Source: Pedinophyceae sp. YPF-701
Lineage: Eukaryota > Chlorophyta > Pedinophyceae
Assembly: GCA_916048055.1 (NCBI GenBank)
Contig: CAJZHL010000008.1
Location: 1,272,374-1,336,373, forward strand
Length of the DNA: 64,000 nt
Direction: 5' to 3'
In this document: one piece after another, positions 10,006 to 21,773 of the stretch
Numbering within the stretch: position 1 is the first letter of the stretch
Layout of the letters: the number at the start of each line of letters is the position of its first letter
Notes under the pieces: generated by a model
The model's database searches: none
The model's input: only the letters and a program-made list of their open reading frames with translations
What the model was told of the DNA's origin: nothing
Program-made: the position numbers and the translations under genes

Positions 10006-12459
10006 ATGCCGATGGCCACACAAGTCAATGCACAAGAGGAGATGCACCTCTCGGAGAAGCTGGACTTCCTCATGAGCGCCGCTGATGCAACCTTTGTCTC
10101 AGGTGCGCTGCTTTCTCCCCGTGGTGCCGCCGAGTGCCATCGCCGACCACGGAGCAGGCGCTATCCAAGTGAATGAGGCCGTTTTTCCGGCGTATGGGCC
10201 TGTAGCGGTCCGAACGACCGCTGGCCACGCTGCGAACACTCGCATCCGCGAACACTCGCACGCGCCATTCCGCCCGCGAACGACCCTTGGGCAGCAATCA
10301 TAACAATCACGGCTATGCCGATAAGGTGCAGGCGTGTACGCGATCGACGTCGCGCTCTTTGCGACGCGATTCGCCGACCCTGCCACCTCTCGCCCATCCG
10401 TCCCGCCGACCGCGCGCACCGCAGGCTTCGACAAGGTGCTGGAGGAAGTGGACGCCCACGTTTCGCAGAGGGGGCTCTCCGCGCGCTCGACCGTGGGCGA
10501 CGCGTTGTCGCCCGGGCGTCGGCAGCACGGGAGTGACGAGGGTAGCCTCCAAGGGCCCTCGCGGATGATGGGCCCTCGCGAACCGTACATGGAGCCCTCC
10601 GAAACGGCCGCATCGTACAGGGGCGTCACGTGAGTTCCCCTCCCGGCTCGACCGTCGTTCATTTCCCGCATTGCCGCTGGATGCCAACCCACTCTGGAGC
10701 GCGCAACACGTGTCTCCCTCGCTGGCGGGGGTCGACGACGATCGCGTCCATTTGGCCCCGGAGAACAGGGATCATGTCCTTGAAGGCCACACCGTTGGCG
10801 CGAGACGTCATCTGTCACGCGCCCTTCCGCGCCCGCAGGCCTGTGCCCAGAATGCAGCCCTCGCGCTCTCCCGCGCGCGTGCCTGCTGGCCTTCAGCTGC
10901 GCATGTCGGCGATGGAGTCAGGCAGTTCCGAGCGCAAGATGGTGCGCCCCGCATGAGCGTCGCCCGCCCCGGTAACCGACCGATCCCGCTGTGGCACCCG
11001 CCGCGCGTCACTCTCCCGCGCCCTTTTCGAGCGAAAGAAGTGCCCCGCGCGAAGCGCCCGCGTTCGTGCAGTCCGGCAGCGGCACCAGCGCGTGCCCCAC
11101 ACCTCGGAGAGGGCCGAAGGCCGCAAGGAGTTGACCGCAGCCGCGTCACAGGAGACGCTGCCCATGTCCCCGGCGTCCGGCACGGCGCGGGGGAATTCGT
11201 CGACCGCGATCCCTCTCTCGGCGCTGCGAGTCGGCGACATGCGCAACGGGATCGTCAAGTGCGTCCCGCGCCCCCGCCGCCTCCCCGGGCGTTTCACGTG
11301 CAGCCACGTTTCACTCAAACCGCCGCCCGCCCGTCTCCGCAGGGTCTCCGCGCCCCCGTACACGGTAATGTTCTCGGACCTCGAGCTCATCCGCGACGTC
11401 TACGAGGAGATGTCGGGCTGCGCGCATGCGCGGGGCACGGCGGACATCACCCCTGCGGCGTTCAAGCGGTACATGCAGAGGGACAGCGTGGCGGGGGGCA
11501 TGCTCGAGCGCAAGGAGAGCAGCGACAGCGGCACGCCCACGCCGCGCTTCGCGGCCAGCAAGCAGCGCAAGCAGCGCGTCGCGGAGGTGGTGGCTCAGCT
11601 CGACAAGACGCTGTATGCCAAGCTGGACCGCGAGGGCCAGGCGCACGTGACGCTGGAGGACCTCCTCGCCGTGTGGTACCCGAACCTCCCCGCCACGGAC
11701 CTCGGCATGCTGGCGCTCAAGGTGATGCCGGAGACGCCGGCTCTGCCCATCGACAGACCTCTTGCTGCCAAGTACGTGGGAAAGAGACCCCCCCTCCCCC
11801 CTCTTGCACTTGCACCCCTGCTCCTTCGCGAAGGACGCCCTGCGTGGTGCGCGCTGCTCCGTGTGCCTGTGGCGCCGAGCTACGCCGTGGGGGGAGACAG
11901 GAGTTGTCACCGTAGGCTGTCTGACTCTGTTGCGCGCAGGCTCGTGGCGAGCCACGGCAACCACCTCAAGGACCTCGGCGCGACGAACCCCGACACTGTG
12001 CCGAGCGCGGTGATGATGTCCAGGCTGAAGCGCGACCTCGAAACGCGGCTGCAGCGCGCGTTCTTCACGTGGGCCATCTCCCTCCTGCAGCTGCAGCCGC
12101 ACGAGCCGTTGTACGCGTCGCAGGTCGACACCGCGCTGAAGAAGGCCATCCGGCTCTGGTGCGACGGCAAGGCTCCCGACGAGAAGCTTTTGCTGGCGGG
12201 CGCGGAAGACAACAACTTCAGGTGCGCTGCGACGTCGCCGTGCGCCTCGTGCGCCCTGCGGTAGCTAGCGTCGCCGCGGCCCTCCCGTGCACGTTCCGCG
12301 GGGGCTGCGAACACATGCGGTGAGGTACAACAACGCGTTTCATGCCGTCCTCCTCGTGGTGACCTTCCCTGCAGCGACTTCTCCCACAAGGTGGACCCCG
12401 TCGCCATGCTGGCCCAGTACTCGCAGCGTCGGGACAAGATCATAAGCCGCAAGTTCTGA
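10006..12459 (+). CDS. unrecognised multi-exon protein with a degenerate EF-hand-like segment
   Basis: I do not recognise this protein. ATG 10006 (or 10012) opens MPMATQVNAQ. The first exon ends at 10102 (GTGCGC) and joins 10332-10629 in phase. The middle (10630 to about 11090) is unresolved. Downstream, exons ending at 11258, then 11343-11771, 11940-12221 and 12375-12459, join with matching phases and end in a basic tail (RRDKIISRKF). The 11343-11771 exon contains KLDREGQAHVTLEDLLAVWY, which has the spacing of an EF-hand but lacks most calcium ligands. The rest is helical and charged. A cytoskeletal or flagellar scaffold role is possible given the window, but nothing shows it. The gene is convergent with the small EF-hand gene downstream. 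Confidence 0.55.
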
Positions 12460-13984
12460 CGCCTCCACGCACCCATAAAAGGAGGAGGAGCCCTGCTCTT
12501 CTCATATCCTAACCAACCCGGTCCACACTACCCGCCCCCTCCGGAGGCCCGCCGCCGTCGAGCGCGCGGGGAATACGAAGACCCACACGTAGCAAACAGC
12601 ACGCGCCCTGTGCAGCACCGTTGTTGACACAGAGCCGAGAACAGCGAACTCCGTCCACTTTCTCCTTCTCTCCTTGCTGCGCGCTGTTCGACCAGAGCCC
12701 CTCTCATCCCCGCCCTTCTTCTCCAGTGCCTGCGCGCTCGCCGCCCTTCGCCCCTGCGAGTTCAGGACGCGCACCGAACAACGTGGGAAACAACGCCTCT
12801 TTTTCAACCCAATCCGCCTCCGTCACCCCACAAACTCCGCGTGAACTCTTCCGCCCCGGTCGAAGATCGCTGTCAGCTGCGGCGCCTTTTTTCGTGGCTC
12901 CCGCACATCGTAGCGACTAACCACCTAGCGTGATTCTGGGCGAACATAATCCGCAACAAGCGTTAGCTCAAACAAGCCCACGATGTGCGACACCTCCCCC
13001 CCACAACTCCTCTGTTGCTCTATCTTTCATACCATGCATGGTGGCCACCCCCCGCCCCCTGACCTCAACGCGGCCCTTCCCCCCGCCCATCTGCGCCGAT
13101 GGCTGCGTATAACCAGCTGAGTGCGAGCGCGACGCATCGACTTCGCGCAAGCAGCACTCTACGAATCCAAATTGACCTCGGCTAACACCGAGGTAAGAAC
13201 TGCATCGCGGGACCTCTTTTCTCGCACGGCGTTCAGTGTCTCGCACACCACTGAGCAGTTTTCTGCTACGATTCGCTCGCGCTGCTTCTGACTTCCTCTC
13301 CTTACAGACACGCTGCGCCTGCCCACTCGATTCCCCCCCGCGCTTCTGCGCGCCTCCTACCATGGACGACCTGGCTCCGGAGACCCGCACCCGGAGTGGG
13401 GGGATTTCGACGTGTTGAACCACGCTGCAAGGATTTGCCGCCGCTGGTTTTGCCCCGAGCGACAAACCCTTGACAAGTCGCACCATCATGAAAACACCCC
13501 CCGCCGCTTGCTCACGCCCTCCCCCCTAAAGACGCCGAGCGAGCTTCCACTGTGACGCGTTCACCGCAGCAACAACCGCATTGCACACAGCAGCGCAGGT
13601 CAGTCAAACTCGAGTCCTATTTGCCTTTCGTGCCTCTCTGAAGTCCTCTTGAACGACCTTGTACGTCGAACTTGAACGTCATGGCACACCTGGCGCGGAC
13701 CCGCGGAGCAGGCCTCGACTGCGCATGCACAGCATCTGGGGGGGGTCGCGGGGGGGGGGAAAGGGGAAGGGGAGGGACGCCCGCGTGCGTTGGGGTGCTG
13801 CTCGTGCTCGGACCTCGACGAGGTGCCCCCACGAAGCACGTATGACCACATCCCCCCCCCCTTCCTTCCCCACGTCACCAGCGCCACGAGTGGCCCCCGC
13901 GGGAGTCGTGCCAGCGCGACGCGGTGACGCAGGACGCTGTAGGTTCTCAGTTCTGGGCTGCATGGCATCACACGCGATCGGCCG
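12460..13984. other. convergent intergenic region, C/T-rich plus strand
   Basis: No gene seen. It sits between two genes that end towards each other, so it should hold both 3' UTRs. The plus strand is strikingly rich in C and T (for example 12640-12760 and 12990-13080) and is less GC-rich than the flanks. I see no tRNA or snRNA signature. Confidence 0.45.
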
Positions 13985-14876
13985 TCAGTGTCCGTGCGCC
14001 TCGATGGCCGCAAACAGCTTCTGCACGAACTGTTCGCGGTTGATCTGGACCTCCGCGTACTCCTCGCTGTTGTCGCCCTCGTCGAGGAGCCGCGCGCCGG
14101 GGCCCAGGATGGTGCGCAGCGCCGCGAGCGTCTGCACCGAACATGCAGGCGTCCGCGTGCACCGTCAGATGGGAAAACTATATCTGGCTGTGCACTGGCG
14201 GGGTACATGCGGGCCACACGCGGCGGCCACGCGCCGTCTCGCGGCGCTCGGCCGCACGCCGCGCCCCGGGCGCGGTCGCGGCGTGCGAGCGACGCGGGTG
14301 TCGCCCAGCCCGCAGCATGGGGGGTGGGGCCGCCGACCTGCGCCATGGAGACCTCGCCGCGGCGCGTGACATCGAACATCCCGAACATCGTCCGCAGGTC
14401 GTCCTCCGAGAACGTCGGCGCCGCGTCCCGCCGCAGCTTCGTGCTCAGCTGCTCGACCTTCCCCCGCCCAGTGTCAGGCGCGTACGGCCCGCCCTGCGCG
14501 TTTCCAACGCAATCCGACCGCACATCTCGCCCTTTTCGATACGTTGTGAGCCCGCAGGTGTGGATTTGGAGGCGTGTTGCGCGTGACGTGCGCGCGCAGG
14601 CCGTGGCATGTGGGGTTGAGGGGAAAGAGCGCAGCGCCGCAGCAGCGGCGGGCTCCTGCGGCTGGCGAGCTGCGCAGCTGCGATCCCTGGGGACGGAGAC
14701 GGCTAGCTGCGGCGCAAACTACCGGGGCGGCGGAGGGCGCGTCGGCCGCAGCGCACCTTGACGACGTCGTGCAGGCCCGTCGTGAACTCCGTCTCCAGCG
14801 AGCTTTTGTCGAACCACTGCGCCCCGAGCTCGTCCGCCTGCATGCGGAACTCCGGGTTGGGGAGCTCCGCAGGCAT
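13985..14876 (-). CDS. small EF-hand protein, EFCAB10-like C-terminal half
   Basis: Proposed exons on the minus strand are 14876-14757, 14493-14338 and 14131-13985, all phase 0, giving about 140 aa. The centre reads FSEDDLRTMFGMFDVTRRG, an EF-hand-type segment (MFDVTRRG in place of the loop DxDxxG), followed by a helix with LAALRTILGPGAR. The order resembles the C-terminal half of EFCAB10, an axoneme-associated small protein. The usual N-terminal RIIa/DPY-30 helix pair is not evident; the first exon is a different acidic segment (MQADELGAQWFDKSSLETEF). Each splice restores a continuous reading. The 5' end lies only about 210 bp from the border of the MULE transposon. A ciliary role is inference from family resemblance only. 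Confidence 0.6.
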
Positions 14877-15073
14877 TCTCCGCGACGCCCTGCCTCGCTC
14901 AGACCTGTGCCATCACCCGGTGTCTACTGCGGCCCCGCGACGTACTTCGATGCCGCGCTCACAAGATCAGGCGTTGGGTGTGTAGCGATACCTCGCGCAA
15001 CAACCCTGGGAGTGTCGCGAGGAGGTGCGAGCGGCCGGTTACGACGTCGCTCCGCCTGAAAGCCTGACATGGG

Positions 15074-15084
15074 GTCCTCAGGTT
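15074..15084 (+). repeat. putative target-site duplication, left copy
   Basis: GTCCTCAGGTT, identical to 19281-19291 in the same orientation. Confidence 0.6.
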
Positions 15085-15089
15085 CCGCG

Positions 15090-15116
15090 CAGGGCCTATA
15101 CTTCACCAGTATGAGG
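15090..15116 (+). repeat. MULE left terminal inverted repeat
   Basis: Matches the complement of 19255-19281 at 22 of 27 positions; starts CAGGGCCTATACTTCACC. Confidence 0.7.
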
Positions 15117-15203
15117 TGGTGGGGTCGGGGGCGTTTCAGGCGAGACACAGTCGCGAGACGGCCCGTTTTTTCGGCGCGGCGGGTACGTATCGTCACACCG
15201 AAG

Positions 15204-18200
15204 CTACCTGCGTGCTCCCCGCGGTGCACCGTAGTGGTGGCACGTGCTGTTGCGGGCTCTGCCATCACTGTGGCACTTGCTGCAATCCGCGCTACATCTG
15301 CCGACCGGGTCCCACTCCGAGCACCTGAAGTACTGCACAGCGGCCGTCATGGTCTGTACGAACCCGTTGGTCCTCCATTTGCCGCACTCGCGGCACCATC
15401 GCCAGCCCTCCCACAACTGCTCGTGAGCAGTCGGTCCCCCGATGGCCCTGCGCTCCGCGGGTACGATGAAACGCTCCCCGAGACAGTCGAACGCCTGGTG
15501 CCTCTCGTCGACGCGCGGGTCCAGTGCACGCTGGCCGCCTTGTGTCGCGGGCGGCCCGCCTTGTGTCGCTTGTGCTTGGCTCAGCAGCTGGGACCAGTCC
15601 GGCGCCAGAGCCGCGGACAGCACGAGCTCCCCTGCCGCGTCGGGGTCTGCCGGCCGACTCCCACCCGCAGCCGGGCCACCGCCACCCCCGCCCGTGCGCT
15701 GGTCAGCATTGTTGCCTGCTGGAGGGGCAGAAGCAGTTGGGTCCCCGGGCAGCCGCGTCTTCGCCCTCAGCGCGTCGCGCTCCTCGTTCGCACGCGGCAC
15801 CCTCCACGTGCACCGCTGCGCCAACGTCTGGGGGTCCGAGTCGGTCGATGATGACGTTGCTGCACCCTCTCGGGAGGCGTCTCCCGCCACGCCCGAGCGC
15901 TGATCGCGTCGACGCTCTCTCTTCGACCGCCGCTTCAGAGCGTACACTTCCCTGCGCTTTTTGCTGCGGATCGCGCCGGCTTCCCACTCTATCCTGCAGG
16001 GCAAAAGGTTTGCGTGTACAAGTTGTCGAGCGCGCTCGCGTGCATCGGGGCAGATCGCGCCACGACAACCAGCAGCCAACCGCACGTGGTGCGTGCTCCG
16101 CGCTCACCCGTTGCGGCCGCTCTGCTCCCAATCTCGGAACGCCCGATAGAGCTTCATCAGGTGCTCCTTGTTGTCGCACGCGTTGATCCCTTCGATCATC
16201 CTTTGCTTCGCAGCCGCGAGCTCCGCCTGCCTCGGCGGCGACGCGACCTCCTGTGCTTCAGCACCCGCCCCCTCCGCGGGGTCGCCGACGACAGCAGCGC
16301 TAGCGCCTGTTGCTCTCGCAGCTGCGTTGGTGCCCGCGCCGCCCTCCTGCTCCTCGGAGCTGTCGTCCCCCGGGAGTGGCCTCGCGACGGACGGCCCCAA
16401 GTGCGCGACAGCGTCCTTGAACCACTTGTACGTGAAGTTGTACCTTTGACGCACCGCAGCCATGTGATGGCACACCCCATGATGATCGCACGTGCACGTC
16501 AGCTTCCCCCCCACGAAGTCCAGCACACGAGAGCGACCGTCGCGCGTGATCTCCCACTTGCCTTGCTCGGGCGCGTCCGTGGGTTCTCGCACCCCGTCGA
16601 CCAATGGCCACATCACCATCAACTGTTGCACGTATTGACGCAAGGCCTCGCCGCCGTTCTCGGCGACTCGCAGCGCTTCTTGCAGCGCCCTGGGCTGGCG
16701 CAGACCCACAGCGCACGCCGCCTCCAGCGCCGCCCGCTCCTCGTCCTGGGAGATGCAGTGCAGAAGGAACTGATCAAGCCGCCGATGATGCACGCACCGC
16801 ACGCCCCGCGCGCTGAGCATGTCCTTCATCCACTTGAAAAGGCACTCGCTGGCGTTGTCCGTCGTGGGGATGTCCGTCGATCGGTAGCGCAGCATCCACA
16901 TCGCGGTCACCTCAGATGCACCCCACTGAGACTTGAAGTACTTGAGAAACGACGCAGCGCGCCTGTCGCTGGAATACCGCGCATTGAAGGCAGCGATGTC
17001 GGCAGCGGCGTCCTCCGCCACCCTGTCGTCCGCTTGCCGCTGCTCGCGCGCCGAAGATGCAATATATGCTCCCAGCACATCACGGCGCGCCTTCCGGAGC
17101 ATGTCCACGATGTCGCACCAGATTCGCCTCTTCAGGTCCCCCACCCCCGCGCCCTGGCCGATCTTGCTGTGCAGGTTCTTGAGGACCGCTTGCAGCATGT
17201 GGAACGTGCACCACACATGCGTTGCACTTGGAAACGTGGTGGCGACCGCCTGCTTCAGCGCCTCCGCGCAGTCCGTCATGAACACCGCGCGCTTGCCCGG
17301 CCGCGTCTCGCCCCAGCTCTCCGCGCCCGCCTTGTTCAGCTCCGCCCGAACGCAGTTCAACGCCATCCCAACAGTCTCTGCCGTCTCGTCGCTCAACACG
17401 CAGATCGCGATCGGCCGCCACCGACCCGCCGACCCGACGACGTTCACGGCGCAGGTCTTGAAGTTGTAGCGGTTCGTGCCGAAGGTGACGTCGAAGCAGA
17501 TGTTCTTCACTGCGCCTTCCCTGTTCCAGTGTGCAACTCCTTGGCTGACCATGTTTTTGGTCATCAGAACCAAGACCATCGGCGTCGTCGCCGTGAGGTG
17601 CCGGTACGTAGGGTAGATGTGGCGATTCTCGCGCACCATGTTCTCGCAGCTCCGCTGGTCGTCGGCGGCGAAGCCCACGCCATCATCCCCCCTGCATTTT
17701 GCCTTCGCGTTGTGGTAGTCGTCACTCGTCGCGAGGAAGTCGCGCAGTTCTTGCTTCTTCAGGGCTGCGCCGAGCAGGCTCATGGCGGACCAGAAGTTCC
17801 CGTACTCAGCGTACAGGCTCGTCTCCTCGGCGAAGTCTGCCATGATGTCCTCCCTCAGGCCCGACAGCGCCCGAGACACGGCCACGCCCATCGTCGCATA
17901 CGCGCTCAGTACTTCGCGCGACTTGAGACTCAGGCGATGGGGGATGCAGCCGCGGATGCCGTCCATGTCGTGCTGCTGAATCGCCTCTCGCAGAGACTCT
18001 CCCACGTCGTGCCCCGAGTGCTGCGGCGGCCCTGCCTCCGAGTCGGCGGGGATGTCGTACCGGACCGCCACAGACCGAACGTTCCCTTCACCCTCGTCGA
18101 GCGTGGTGTATTTCAGGGACACCTGGCACCCGCACCGCACGCTCGTCCCGAGTTGAGACTTGGTGAACTTGCGCTTCTTGTACGACCCTCGCGCATCGGC

Positions 18201-18881
18201 GTCCGCCGCGGTCACGTTGTCTGCGACACAGACTCAGAGCAGGACGATATGTTGGGCAAGCTGCCTGCCAGCGGAGGCGCAAGATTGGTGCGCGAGACGG
18301 AAGGTGCGCGCCCATCATGCTGTGGCCAGCGTAGGTCCCTCACCTTGGCGTTCCAGCTCCGCGAGGGCCTTCCGCGACCTGCCTTGGAACCGCGCCTGGG
18401 AGGCTCCTCCCCGATGATCTTCGGGCCCGCCCGAGCAGTGCAGTTCGCCTCCTGGTAGGCCCTTTTTGGAGGCATTGCTCTTCCTGATGTACAGCGGGAG
18501 GCCTGCGACGCGAGCCTCGCCTTCCTTCATGTCGTCCCAGCGCGACTCCGAGAAGCGTGCCATCGCCGCAAACCCCGTCTTGGATTTCGCCCACGCAACC
18601 GTGACCCAGTTGAGGTCAGCGAGCGCAAAGGGACCTGCAGAGAGGTGAAATAGGTCGGGTCGGCCTTGGCGGCGCGGGCGTGGGTTTAATGCGCCTTGCC
18701 ACCGCCCGCACGAATGCGACGCACCTGGAGAAGGCGTAGACACCGGCACCGTGTGAAACACGCTCTTGCTAGGTCGCTTCGGGCCAGTTGCTTGGCCTGC
18801 GGGCAAGCTTGCCGCGCCGTTCGGCGCTGCACCGTCTGGTGGACCCTCATTCGCGCCCGCATTCGCATCCTGCGGTGACAA
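15204..18881 (-). CDS. MULE transposase (DDE, SWIM finger, CW-like tail), at least 4 exons
   Basis: Cut-and-paste transposase. Phase-consistent exons on the minus strand are 18881-18725, 18634-18344, 18220-16108 and 15993-15204, about 1116 codons. No ATG lies in frame in the first segment and a CAG acceptor precedes it, so a further 5' exon is missing. Visible parts: an N-terminal DNA-binding-like region (ADLNWVTVAWAKSKTGF, then VRCGCQVSLKY); catalytic Asp in CFDVTFGTNRYNF (about residue 393); Asp in VFMTDCAEALKQ (about 466) followed by the C..H block WCTFHMLQAV; Glu in TDNASECLFKWM (about 607); and a SWIM finger CTCDHHGVCHH (about 722-732). The ORF stop at 16104-16106 lies inside a good GGTGAGC donor. 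Splicing adds about 260 residues ending in a CW-type zinc-finger-like block. No frameshift is seen, so it may be functional. Confidence 0.8.
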
Positions 18882-19254
18882 GGATCACTGGCGCAGTCGG
18901 GTTGGTGCGCACTCGCATGGGGATTCCGCAGGCGCACGCTCCCGCCTGTCGGCGCGAAAAAACCAAGTCCTGGCCAGGAAGTGCATCACAGCGTGGGCGG
19001 TTCGGGAGGAGGTACGGCATACAGGGGGCGTCAATCAACAAAGTGATCGCATAGCGGTGGCGCACGCGTCGGTTCGTACCTCCATGTTGGCGCCCGCCGA
19101 CACTGAACCTGCTGAGCAGCACGTACCGCAGCCTGAGCGGTCGGGTCGCGGATCCGTCTGCCGCCGCGCCTGCGGCACCGTTGTGTGGCTGAGCGCGCGT
19201 GCCTGGTGGCCACATGCCGCGGGATGCACCAGGCACCCCCCCCCGCGGCCCGTG

Positions 19255-19281
19255 CCTTATATTGGTGATGTATAGGGTCTG
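19255..19281 (-). repeat. MULE right terminal inverted repeat
   Basis: Complement pairs with 15090-15116 at 22 of 27 positions; abuts the right copy of the direct repeat. Confidence 0.7.
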
Positions 19282-19291
19282 TCCTCAGGTT
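19281..19291 (+). repeat. putative target-site duplication, right copy
   Basis: GTCCTCAGGTT, same sequence and orientation as 15074-15084; its first base overlaps the last base of the right inverted repeat. Confidence 0.6.
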
Positions 19292-21773
19292 GGCACCCCC
19301 CTGAAGTAGGCGACTTCAGGCCCCTCCAGCGCTCTTCGCATCGCACGAGCGCGCAAATCAAACACGTGTGACGAATCTCTTGCACCTCCTCTGTCGATTC
19401 GCGGAAGTTCGTATCGTTTCGTGACGTGAGCAGGTCAGCGCAGCCGCTTCAATTAGGTAGCGATCGCCTACCAAAAATCTTGCACGCCGCGGTGCAGTCC
19501 GTGGGATATATTCCCGCCGCGTTCCACAGCACCATGAGGCGTTACCGAGCGTCACCGTTGCCAAGCGTACTGTCCATTTTGCTGTATCTCGCGCATGTGG
19601 ACGAAATGCGCCTCTAACTGAGCGTACCCCCCTTTCTGGAGCTCCTGCGCCTCTGGCGTACAGTTGAGGACAAGACACGCCAATGGCAAGCAACCGGGGA
19701 GAGTTCCCCATCTATGGAAGCGAGACGCACGACCATCATGAGAAACGGCCGCGATTCCATACTGCACGCCGGCTCAGAGTCACATATTTCACCCTTGCTC
19801 TCAAGCACATGTTTTCTCGCCACGGAAGCCACCAAACATGCAACCCGCCTGTTAGAGTGTACATGTGTGTGGGGGCGCTGGGTCGATTCATGGAGAGCGA
19901 CGTGCTCTGAGCCCGTGAGCGGCCGATGCTTTGTGCGAGCACTGTGCTCCGGCGCACAGGGATGTGACGGCGAAGCGTGGCCACAAAGCTGCCAATAGCA
20001 CGATACCGACCATCCAAAGCAGCGAGTAGCAGACATCCCGAGAACAATGTCTACATGTGGCGAGCGGGGCGCCACGGATGTCCGTACATGAAGGTCTTGG
20101 CTCCTGGAGGGCGAGAACTGGGTCTCATGCAGAAGTGAGTCCGCGGCATCCGCATGCGTGATCGAGACGAGGGACACGTCAGATTGTTGGCCGCTCTTCT
20201 GCCTCAAGTGAAGAGGACGACGCATGTCTGAAGAGCCATTGATTTCATGCGAGCCTGCGCGACGACCGCTGTGCCTTGTCGTGCGCCTCTGCGCGAAAAC
20301 AGCGTCTCTCAGGAATCGTATGTACAGGAGCGGCCCGTGGACGCCCCCGCATCTCTGAATCGTGATGTGGGCCTGGGGGGCCCGTTGCCTCGGCACATGC
20401 ACATCTTTGCCGCCCTCTGGAGCCACCAATTGGGGCACGCCGTGTGCGAGTCGCCTTGCACGGCCTAGCCCGACGCATGCGCAAGCGTCTCAACGCATGC
20501 TCGCGAGCATGTCGCGGAGGATGCAGTGACCAACGAGACATGAAAGTTTGCAACAAGGCACTGCGTCACACAGCATGTTTGGCCCCGCGCACCCTCGCTG
20601 TGGCCTGCCGCACGACCCCCTGCGACGTGGCAGCCCGGCGGAGGCATGCGCGCCCGCGCGAGGCGCAGCGGCACTGGCACGCAGTGACGGCGAAGTTTCG
20701 CGCTGCCCGTTTCAGCACATGCCCCGGAACGGCCCTCGCCGTCTCGCAGAGCAGGGCCCCGCATCAGGACCAGGCTTCGGACATGATACAGGTGTGCGAG
20801 GGCATCCCACTCCGCTTCCGCAGGCCTCCCAGGCCTCAACAGGGGCGCAGAGCCTCTCAGGCTGTCCCGGTGGTTCTCCCCGATGACTGCGAAGAACACC
20901 GATGTCAAACCGCAAACAGAACAAGGAATCTTGAAAGTTTCCAAGGGGCCGCGCGAAACCCGCTCCAAACGCGATTTGCGAAAGGAGCAACGTCGCGCCA
21001 ACATGGATTGGGTCACCTCTGTAAGCGGCCCCCCGGGGAGCGCGCTGGGGGAGAAAATCGGCACGAATCGTTCTGCAAACTGCACTGGTTGCAGCGGCGC
21101 GCCCCCAAACGGTCCCGAGGGGCTCGTCGGGCCCTGACAGCGGTTTCGGCCTGAAGCCTCGTGCGGCGCTCTCGACGCGCAAGCGTCGATTTTCTGCCGC
21201 GCGACTTGGAGATTGGTTCACGAAAATCGACCGTGTCGCCCCAGACCACGTGACAAAGCGGCGACAGGACCGCTACGGGCCTTGGTGTGTGGACTTGATG
21301 GTGCGCCCGAAACGCGCGATAAAACCCCCTCCGCGCGCAAGGCAACACCGCGGCGATGCAGCCAAGCGTTGAGCATCACCGTTCCCGCGGCGCAAAGCGC
21401 CGGACTCGATACCCCCCAATATAGAGGACCCCACTGACAGCGAGTAAAAGCAGCATCGGTTCTCGGCGGCCGACGGCCCGCGGGCGCGTGCGGGCTCTTT
21501 GGATCTTGCGGGCCGCGCGCGCCGCAAGAGTCCAACGCAGGTAGTCGGCCCGCGACTGCCGCGACGGTTGTATAGCGCTGCGCTGTCCGCGGACCCGCCC
21601 GCAACCACCGGGCCTTTCCGCGCCGAACGACGCCGACCGGGGCCCGCCCCGGAGGCCGCGCACGCTTCCGGCGGCCGCTGCGAGCGTTAGCAGTTCGCCA
21701 GGGCCGGTAGACCCGCGCGAGGCGCCGCGCTCGCGTCGTCGGGAGCCCCCCGAGCCCCTCCCGTCTCCACAGC
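19292..21773. other. gene-poor region upstream of the dynein gene
   Basis: Nothing here matches a family I know. One candidate exon is noted: ATG 20883 opens about 45 charged codons (GILKVSKGPRETRSKRDLRK) that run into a GTAAGC donor at about 21019. The rest of such a gene could not be found before the dynein start. The last few hundred bases are very GC-rich and should include the dynein promoter and 5' UTR. Confidence 0.35.

Larger units (their letters stand above)
15085..19281 (-). mobile_element. Mutator-like (MULE) DNA transposon, about 4.2 kb
   Basis: The ends are imperfect inverted repeats: 15090-15116 and the complement of 19255-19281 match at 22 of 27 bases (core CCTATAC and TCACCA). 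The same 11 bases, GTCCTCAGGTT, lie just outside each end (15074-15084 and 19281-19291) and look like a target-site duplication, the length range typical of MULEs. On the left, five extra bases separate the duplication from the best-matching part of the repeat. One spliced transposase gene fills the interior on the minus strand. An open transposase and a preserved duplication suggest a fairly recent insertion. Confidence 0.8.

Noticed and set aside
16104-16106. TGA as the true end of the transposase
   Set aside because: It overlaps a good GGTGAGC donor, and splicing to 15993 agrees in phase and adds a zinc-finger-like domain. Kept as an alternative only.
16014-18458. An 814-codon frame on the plus strand across the MULE
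   Set aside because: It is the antisense shadow of the transposase; the minus strand carries the DDE and SWIM motifs.
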